DNA of 64,000 bases, taken from Caprimulgus europaeus (Eukaryota > Chordata > Aves > Caprimulgiformes > Caprimulgidae). The notes under the pieces were generated by a model. The model searched no databases and was not told the origin of the DNA. It saw only the letters and a program-made list of their open reading frames with translations. Position numbers and translations under genes: made by a program. Below, piece after piece: positions 62,001 to 64,000 of the stretch. The number at the start of each line of letters is the position of its first letter. Position 1 is the stretch's first letter. The DNA is taken from assembly GCA_907165065.1 (NCBI GenBank), contig OU015530.1, positions 48,159,465 to 48,223,464 on the forward strand, given 5' to 3'.

Positions 62001-63429
62001 ATTTGATCAGATTGCATCTGAGGCTACAGACATAAGCCAGTTGCTCAGTTTGTCATAACAAGTTGACTTGAGAGATTTTATGCAGTTGGCAGTTTAAAAT
62101 CCATTTAAGTCCTTCCTGTGGTCTCACTAATTTAAGATGTTAATGCTATTTGTCTCTTAATATGTTGGTGGTTTTTAGGACTTACCTGTATAACTTAAAA
62201 TGTTTTTAATAAACATAAAAGCATTATCTGTTGCACGACTTCAGTTCCATTTAGGAAAACTAAGTGCAATGATTTGAAGAAGTGTTACTTAAAAAAAAAG
62301 GGGGGGTGGGGGGAAGGCTGGAGGTTGTTCCTCTTGCAGTTTGAGCTGGATCTCCCTGACCCTTTGACAGGTCATCTGACTTCTATTTTTGGAGGTTTGC
62401 AGCCTCCATTGCTGTAGCACTCTTAAACTGTGTGTTCTGGGGGGTGGTGCTGGGTCATTAGCAGTCCTAGAAGTTGCAGTTGTTCTTGCTTCTGTATTTA
62501 TTCTTTCCCTACTTCCCTCTCAACACACTTCTTTTGACATAAACTAGTTTTTGAAAAGTCCTTGAGGGTGCTATTGTGTCTATTGCTCTTCATGAGAAGG
62601 AAGGGGAGAAAACAGTAAGCAATGCAACATCTTTCTGCCCAGAACCATTTTTCTCATGTTCAGGCATGGCTATATACCCTTAAATATTTTAAATCTCAAA
62701 ATAGGAATTGTCTCAAAGACTGTTTTGCATTTGATATTCTGCAGCAGAGATCATTTTAGCACAAGCCTGGGCGCAGACATGAAACAGTTAATTCTTTGTT
62801 TACTTGATGTAGATGAAGTTAATGGGTAACTTCAGTTACAGCATATCACAAAAGAAATTCTTGTTGACTCCTGTCTTACATTTAGAATATTACCAACTGC
62901 TCATAAATGCACTTTGTATTTTCACTATATACTGATATAAAAACCATTCTGTTTTTCTTTCTATGTCAGTGTAAGTATCCATCCTGAAGCAAGAGCTGAC
63001 AAGAAGACTTTTCTTACGATACCAGTATTACTAAAGCTTATGCATATGAAGTTTTTGAGGAATTTTATGCTATCTCATTAAAATAATAGTTAAATATTTA
63101 AAGGGCAACAGTGGAAAATTAAAGCATCTATTCCTCAGTACTTTGTTGGTTTTTTGGCAGGAGGGATGGGAAAGGCCTCTCTAGGGTGTCACAGATATAA
63201 ATCACATGCAAAATTATTTTCTGTCGTCCACTGCAGTAACCTCAACATGTTACTTCTATTCCAGAGAGGCCAAACACAGTCTCCACCACCCCCAAAACCT
63301 CCATCTCCCAGCTTTGAACTGGGTTTATCTAGCTTTCCTCCATTACCTGGGGCTGCTGGCAATTTAAAGACCGAAGATCTTTTTGAAAACAGACTGTCCA
63401 GTGTGGTAATAGGAACATCAAAAGAGAGC
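34991..63429 (+). CDS. LARP4B: LARP4B, La-related protein 4B (5' part; gene continues past the window)
   Basis: This is a spliced gene of 13 coding exons within the window, joined in phase: 34991-35071, 47210-47357, 47550-47711, 50038-50119, 50995-51131, 52151-52254, 54056-54166, 54667-54720, 55076-55285, 58451-58557, 59060-59314, 60423-60468 and 63265-63429. Together they encode 554 codons. Residues about 28-51 hold a PAM2w motif, 142-222 the La-type winged helix, 223-302 an RRM-like domain, and the rest is a low-complexity C-terminal region. Vertebrate LARP4B is a cytoplasmic RNA-binding protein that binds AU-rich mRNA 3' UTRs, contacts poly(A)-binding protein and RACK1, and promotes mRNA stability and translation. 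I chose LARP4B over its paralogue LARP4 because of the linker and C-terminal wording ([30 protein letters not shown]). The C-terminus lies outside the window. Confidence 0.93.
35072..41947 (+). other. LARP4B: LARP4B intron sequence before the giant exon
   Basis: AT-rich intronic DNA from the GTAAGT at 35,072. I looked for a small coding exon corresponding to the roughly 20-residue segment that I recall in human LARP4B between the start exon and the PAM2w segment, and did not find one. A frame at about 39,220-39,358 lies after an acceptor-like TTCTTAG but has no family resemblance. No repeats beyond poly(T) and poly(A) runs stand out. Confidence 0.6.
41948..42025 (+). other. Probable 5' untranslated part of the giant exon
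   Basis: A pyrimidine-rich acceptor, TTGGCTTGCCTCCTCAG, ends at 41,947. The next bases are TAG CAG TAG. If this exon were spliced after the start-codon exon (phase 0), its first codon would be a stop. An in-frame TGA at 42,008-42,010 also separates any upstream reading from the ATG at 42,026. The segment is therefore 5' UTR in any transcript that translates the giant frame. The exact acceptor is inferred; alternatives lie a few bases either side. Confidence 0.5.
42026..45487 (+). CDS. Giant single-exon frame, MGCCFSK start; probable alternative N-terminus of LARP4B
   Basis: An uninterrupted frame of 1,153 codons in AT-rich DNA, far longer than chance allows. The ATG has a strong context (A at -3, G at +4) and an in-frame TGA 16 bases upstream. 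Residues 1-7 (MGCCFSK) fit an N-myristoylation signal (G2, S6) with palmitoylatable C3 and C4. EKTSLL at 16-21 is an acidic dileucine sorting motif. The middle is rich in Ser, Glu, Asn and Asp and probably disordered. About 930-965 shows weak heptad spacing. Residues about 1040-1142 are more hydrophobic and carry Trp at 1048, 1061, 1134 and 1136, so this may be a folded module. After codon 1142 comes GTAAGT at 45,452 in phase 0, the phase of LARP4B exon 47,210. Splicing there gives a LARP4B fusion; read-through adds 11 residues. I do not recognise the family and assign no activity. A nested separate gene is the alternative. Confidence 0.8.
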   Translation: MGCCFSKELSNSTNEEKTSLLQKSVEEEAPESRISKTLSSILGTVESQDLHTVGRAVNGVAVIVGIERVRSDDCTVSSSQSRFWDRKGKYPLYRSMENALCESSRRTYDRPLSFFNSISHLLKVSGTYGKLQKSEEKKDKIIKKRAPKKSNNNGHHMSNVENINSNVNNENVAAEECCLLDNISASHIPNILDKGLQREISLNRNFLEDDTVTCDHSRQNETTVNVEDGKSDSLQKVSSSYRAISPTFSYLDVDNRQNTKGREFYSICVVDAEDLKGDEEVPATVHEETAAAIDNSAVTDEGMCRMARPLATGEEFPVQLSSQVEAKFNSHKELFEYKNHDRSNMQKRETKEYCSTDIQSSYDNLQATRCQVHRINTDGAVTDGLREKIYDEFIPENQQEEVCTTGNAVSCNESLCKACDSVKFVDTAEEDRYSPNSENTKHSDCISSVLLKTGVCNSGKIEESNENEITPFVLSRHPSSVVREVNTKQVIENMRHNFKLSLELHEMDSDSFLVSQHVEKLAEEGCFLKPESEVNSNVEKRTFQKTYGNSHMFAPDSSEHPSVLEEFLKDKEKCTDTVLHSCEVLNMTEMHENLKESSDLQTQIKGCAENKTSAEVANHSGMVEDVCVHIVELKGDTLEEAGVLSRTQSWVSDGTLTSHELHNTSTSEIILKENSLESQISQESPGNKDKVCKSSDSDNKNSVSSVSVEHEVMNKMDMNCRQDEQQEVSSSHVVENQWNAGTDSAKVAGDVVESVKQAKFEVHVNDTLDNKAEIVKQNLDVTTDRDINILNCNEDLSHSQNSYSNSTVPGALGSCMCKSVKLIDNSKNLEDASNLLPKAHSCLPSLCENSRSHVHDKPVEEPELRHCASPEPEVGNSRVSVGPFTEVGSETREKSVCDINECNLQIGEVEQSVSIHSEENNLTGFNVSTRNLETYTTRNLKQLEAETTELKNTSYVLSTQVNDLTRSWEQMQSDHKIFSNKELGAFVDPKQVDKYAATPSYEIHSAFPGAAGFQRGSERCVLDLMEDVSSDQEHSCELDRQHRQVEIWSHFISLQTGSADWTNQLFSDTVTAGNGEYLMGFLWDNAISNNTLKNDRLCIVSENFQNEPEDLRSASYAMERFPYQLLAPEDFGNWEWQDKDGFVSIQKCFNIKA
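45452..47209 (+). other. LARP4B: Intron between giant exon and PAM2w exon, with possible poly(A) signal
   Basis: It runs from GTAAGT at 45,452 to TTTCTTTTTGTAG ending at 47,209. It would also be part of the canonical intron 2. If the donor is not used, the giant frame ends at TAA 45,485. The first clear AATAAA downstream is at 46,325, about 840 bases on, and could end a read-through transcript. No other exon is recognised. Confidence 0.6.
46325..46330 (+). terminator. Candidate AATAAA poly(A) signal for a short transcript
   Basis: A canonical hexamer in TTTTAATAAACTTTTTTAG, the first one clearly downstream of the read-through stop at 45,485-45,487. Such hexamers are frequent by chance in AT-rich introns, so use is unproven. 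Confidence 0.25.
47210..47357 (+). CDS. LARP4B: LARP4B exon with PAM2w motif
   Basis: The acceptor is CTTTTTGTAG and the donor AAGAAG|GTGAGA. It is entered in phase 0 and left in phase 1, encoding 49 residues plus one base. The segment [20 protein letters not shown] is the LARP4/4B variant of the PAM2 peptide, in which Trp (residue 42) stands where other PAM2 peptides have Phe. In the family this peptide binds the MLLE domain of poly(A)-binding protein. Both the canonical start exon and the giant exon join to this exon without a frame change. Confidence 0.9.
47550..47711 (+). CDS. LARP4B: LARP4B linker exon
   Basis: The acceptor is CTCTGCTGCAG and the donor ACAG|GTAAGA, phase 1 in and phase 1 out. 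It encodes an acidic, Gln/Asp-rich linker (residues about 77-130) including [20 protein letters not shown], which matches the loosely conserved linker before the La module of LARP4B. It has no domain of its own and is likely disordered. The preceding intron is only 192 bp. Confidence 0.85.
47712..50037 (+). other. LARP4B: LARP4B intron with A/C-rich tract
   Basis: Bounded by GTAAGA and AATTCTTAG. It holds a long A/C-rich low-complexity tract near its 5' end (listed separately) and is otherwise AT-rich. No exon or mobile element is recognised. Confidence 0.7.
47788..47962. repeat. A/C-rich low-complexity tract
   Basis: About 170 bases consist almost only of A and C, with short AAACC-, CACACACA- and CCCC-type units and hardly any G. 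It may be an old poly(A)-like tract that has decayed, or an expanded simple repeat. No element body is seen beside it. Confidence 0.75.
50038..50119 (+). CDS. LARP4B: LARP4B exon, start of the La-type domain
   Basis: The acceptor is TAATTCTTAG and the donor CTAG|GTATGT, phase 1 in and phase 2 out. It encodes residues about 131-157, ending [10 protein letters not shown], the first helix of the La-type winged helix. In an alignment by eye to the La protein, the uridylate-pocket Gln and second Tyr correspond to Thr151 and Cys155 here. This divergence is typical of the LARP4 branch. Confidence 0.9.
50120..50994 (+). other. LARP4B: LARP4B intron
   Basis: AT-rich, bounded by GTATGT and a pyrimidine tract ending CCCAACAG. 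Nothing else is recognised. Confidence 0.75.
50995..51131 (+). CDS. LARP4B: LARP4B exon, core of the La-type winged helix
   Basis: The acceptor is TCCCAACAG and the donor AGGT|GTAAGT, phase 2 in and phase 1 out. It encodes residues about 158-203, with [20 protein letters not shown] followed by the [11 protein letters not shown] helix. This is the most conserved part of the La-type domain. Asp164 keeps the acidic residue found in the La pocket. It is almost identical to other vertebrate LARP4B sequences as I recall them. Confidence 0.95.
51132..52150 (+). other. LARP4B: LARP4B intron carrying a CR1 copy
   Basis: Bounded by GTAAGT and TTTCTCTCCTAG. About 430 bp of it is an antisense CR1 LINE. 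The rest is AT-rich without recognisable features. Confidence 0.75.
51303..51734 (-). mobile_element. CR1 LINE, 3' fragment (antisense, about 430 bp)
   Basis: On the + strand it opens with the inverted terminal repeat ATCATAGAATCATAGAATGG and then GGTTTGGGTTAGGAGCGACC. It continues through the inverted 3' region of CR1 (CCACAGCTTCTCTGGGCAAC, CTTCTCTTTTCCAGGCTGAA) to CTCCAGTCCTTTGA. It includes the end of the reverse-transcriptase region but its frame is broken and 5'-truncated. It is inserted antisense to LARP4B. Confidence 0.95.
52151..52254 (+). CDS. LARP4B: LARP4B exon, La module linker and start of RRM
   Basis: The acceptor is TCTCTCCTAG and the donor ATTGAA|GTAAGT, phase 1 in and phase 0 out. 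It encodes residues about 204-238: the end of the winged helix ([18 protein letters not shown]) and the first beta strand of the RRM-like domain ([12 protein letters not shown]). Confidence 0.95.
52255..54055 (+). other. LARP4B: LARP4B intron
   Basis: AT-rich, from GTAAGT to a pyrimidine tract ending TTCCTTAG. It contains a 149-codon open frame at 52,469-52,918 without family resemblance, which I do not accept as a gene. No repeats are recognised. Confidence 0.7.
54056..54166 (+). CDS. LARP4B: LARP4B exon, RRM-like domain, first half
   Basis: The acceptor is ACTTTCCTTAG and the donor CAGCAG|GTAACA, phase 0 in and out. It encodes 37 residues, including [20 protein letters not shown] and the RNP1-like strand [15 protein letters not shown]. 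The aromatic pair in NWFITF corresponds to the RNP1 position of RRMs, in the LARP4-type variant form. Confidence 0.95.
54167..54666 (+). other. LARP4B: LARP4B intron
   Basis: A 500-bp AT-rich intron with a weak-looking donor (GTAACA) and an AT-rich acceptor (TATTTTTTAAAG). Nothing else is seen in it. Confidence 0.75.
54667..54720 (+). CDS. LARP4B: LARP4B exon, RRM-like domain, second half
   Basis: An 18-codon exon, phase 0 in and out, encoding [18 protein letters not shown]. This is the second helix and last strand of the RRM-like domain and is nearly invariant in the LARP4/4B family. The donor is AAG|GTAAAT. Confidence 0.95.
54721..55075 (+). other. LARP4B: LARP4B intron
   Basis: A 355-bp intron with a GTAAAT donor, a short GT-rich run near 54,755 and a CTCCTTTTCAG acceptor. 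Nothing else is recognised. Confidence 0.75.
55076..55285 (+). CDS. LARP4B: LARP4B exon, post-RRM region
   Basis: A 70-codon exon, phase 0 in and out, with donor TTG|GTAAGG. It encodes the basic end of the La module ([20 protein letters not shown]) and then a Tyr/Pro/Gln-rich stretch ([20 protein letters not shown]) ending [11 protein letters not shown]. This stretch follows the La module in all LARP4B proteins I recall. It probably is disordered. Confidence 0.95.
55286..58450 (+). other. LARP4B: LARP4B intron
   Basis: A 3.2-kb AT-rich intron. The flanking exons join without loss relative to known LARP4B proteins, so no exon is missing. The open frames at 55,908 and on the minus strand at 56,270-56,731 show no family resemblance. 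A poly(T) run lies at about 58,047-58,061. Confidence 0.7.
58451..58557 (+). CDS. LARP4B: LARP4B exon with GC donor
   Basis: The acceptor is ATTCTTTAG, phase 0 in and phase 2 out. It encodes residues about 364-398, [20 protein letters not shown] and the following Ser/Pro-rich stretch to QYPPRN. The 3' boundary reads AACAG|GCAAGT, a GC rather than GT donor. The reading frame and protein order (PPRNR|NPSKSH) require the join at this position. Confidence 0.9.
58558..59059 (+). other. LARP4B: LARP4B GC-AG intron
   Basis: A 502-bp intron with a noncanonical GC donor (CAG|GCAAGT) and a usual AATTTGTAG acceptor. Apart from the T-to-C change the donor matches the consensus perfectly, as is usual for GC-AG introns. 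Confidence 0.85.
59060..59314 (+). CDS. LARP4B: LARP4B exon, basic C-terminal region
   Basis: An 85-codon exon, phase 2 in and out, with donor GGGAG|GTGAGT. It encodes [19 protein letters not shown], then the [20 protein letters not shown] block and an Arg/Gln/Thr-rich tail ending SSPGLGRGR. It is basic and rich in low-complexity RNA-binding-type sequence. Several Ser-Pro sites could be phosphorylated (inferred). Confidence 0.93.
59315..60422 (+). other. LARP4B: LARP4B intron
   Basis: AT-rich, from GTGAGT to CTTTCCCTTAG. No feature recognised. Confidence 0.75.
60423..60468 (+). CDS. LARP4B: LARP4B exon, [11 protein letters not shown] segment
   Basis: A 46-bp exon, phase 2 in and phase 0 out, with donor ACA|GTGAGT. 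It encodes [16 protein letters not shown], a short basic stretch continuing the GRGR tail of the previous exon. Confidence 0.9.
60469..63264 (+). other. LARP4B: LARP4B intron
   Basis: A 2.8-kb AT-rich intron, from GTGAGT to TACTTCTATTCCAG. It has a G-rich run at 62,300-62,313 (seven and six G separated by one T). No exon or mobile element is recognised. Confidence 0.7.
63265..63429 (+). CDS. LARP4B: LARP4B exon, proline-rich region (last exon in window)
   Basis: The acceptor is TTCTATTCCAG and the donor GAGAGC|GTGAGT, 55 codons, phase 0 in and out. It encodes [20 protein letters not shown] and then [20 protein letters not shown], the best conserved segment of the LARP4B C-terminal half. The remaining exons and the stop codon lie beyond the window. 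Confidence 0.9.
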
Positions 63430-64000
63430 GTGAGTAGCCAGTGTTCATTTTTCTTTGGAAAGCAAAGAATTGCATATCTCTTGTTTTCAGAATCGGTGGG
63501 TTATACATAGGAAAAACTGGTGGTTTTACATGGGTCATAAGAAAAGCTTTTAAAGAACAGCTGTCAAATGATGTGCTGCTGCCTTCTTTGCTTGTATCTT
63601 AGAATTTGTTGGGTATTCTCTTTAAAATGGTTTGGAATATGATCACCAGTATAGGCTGTTAATAGCAGAGATTAGAAAATGTGCTCCTTACTGTTAATAA
63701 TTGCCTCAGGCTTTTTGATAGACTCAGGTGAAAAATATGTGATAAATTTTCTTCCTGGAAGTCAGACTTCTGAGTTGTATATAAAACAGTTTAAAGTGAC
63801 AAACGTTTCAGCACTGAAATATAAAGAAGCTGCCTACGTAATCTCGGTACACTAGCTATCGTCGCTAGAACAAGGGCTGTTACCAAAACCAGCTGGATCC
63901 CAGCGTTGTCTTGTCATATTGCTTGGAAAGATAAAAATATACCAGAATGACTTGGCAACCACTGCTTTCTAGATATAGTAGAGATGCAGTTGAAAATTAA
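63430..64000 (+). other. LARP4B: LARP4B intron, cut by window edge
   Basis: It starts with GTGAGT and runs to the end of the window. AT-rich with no further exon recognised. Confidence 0.7.

Noticed and set aside
1-64000. CRISPR arrays, operons, prophage or other prokaryotic systems
   Set aside because: The sequence is vertebrate nuclear DNA with spliced exons, CR1 and LTR elements. No regularly spaced repeats are present.

Overview
The window is vertebrate nuclear DNA, most likely from a bird. The evidence is CR1 LINE 3' tails on both strands, an avian-type ERVL-like solo LTR flanked by a 5-bp duplication, small exons in long AT-rich introns, and a CpG-island promoter. The species cannot be told from the sequence.

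One gene dominates: LARP4B (La-related protein 4B) on the + strand. I recognised it from the conserved La module and the flanking protein segments. Positions 1 to about 14,750 are upstream intergenic sequence with old repeats and no gene I can support. A CpG island at about 14,755-16,440 holds the promoter and a noncoding first exon ending at a GT donor at 15,773. A 19-kb first intron follows. The canonical start-codon exon is 34,937-35,071, with the ATG at 34,991. Twelve further coding exons between 47,210 and 63,429 encode, in order, a PAM2w-type PABP-binding motif, the La-type winged helix, the RRM-like domain and part of the C-terminal region. The gene runs off the right edge, so the last exons and the 3' UTR are missing.

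The most unusual feature lies between the canonical start exon and the PAM2w exon. It is a single exon-like block (about 41,948-45,451) with an uninterrupted reading frame of 1,142 codons from an ATG at 42,026. It ends at a strong GTAAGT donor in phase 0, which matches the phase of the next LARP4B exon. Its product starts MGCCFSK, an N-myristoylation/palmitoylation-type start, followed by an acidic dileucine motif. If it is spliced as the phases allow, the locus makes a very long, membrane-anchored LARP4B isoform as well as the usual cytoplasmic one. The frame, start context and splice signals are read from the sequence. The fused isoform and its membrane location are inferences.

Secondary points are a GC-AG intron at 58,558-59,059, a CpG-rich patch just before the start exon whose open frame could extend the LARP4B N-terminus by 56 residues, and traces of ancient amniote SINEs, one of them just downstream of the promoter.
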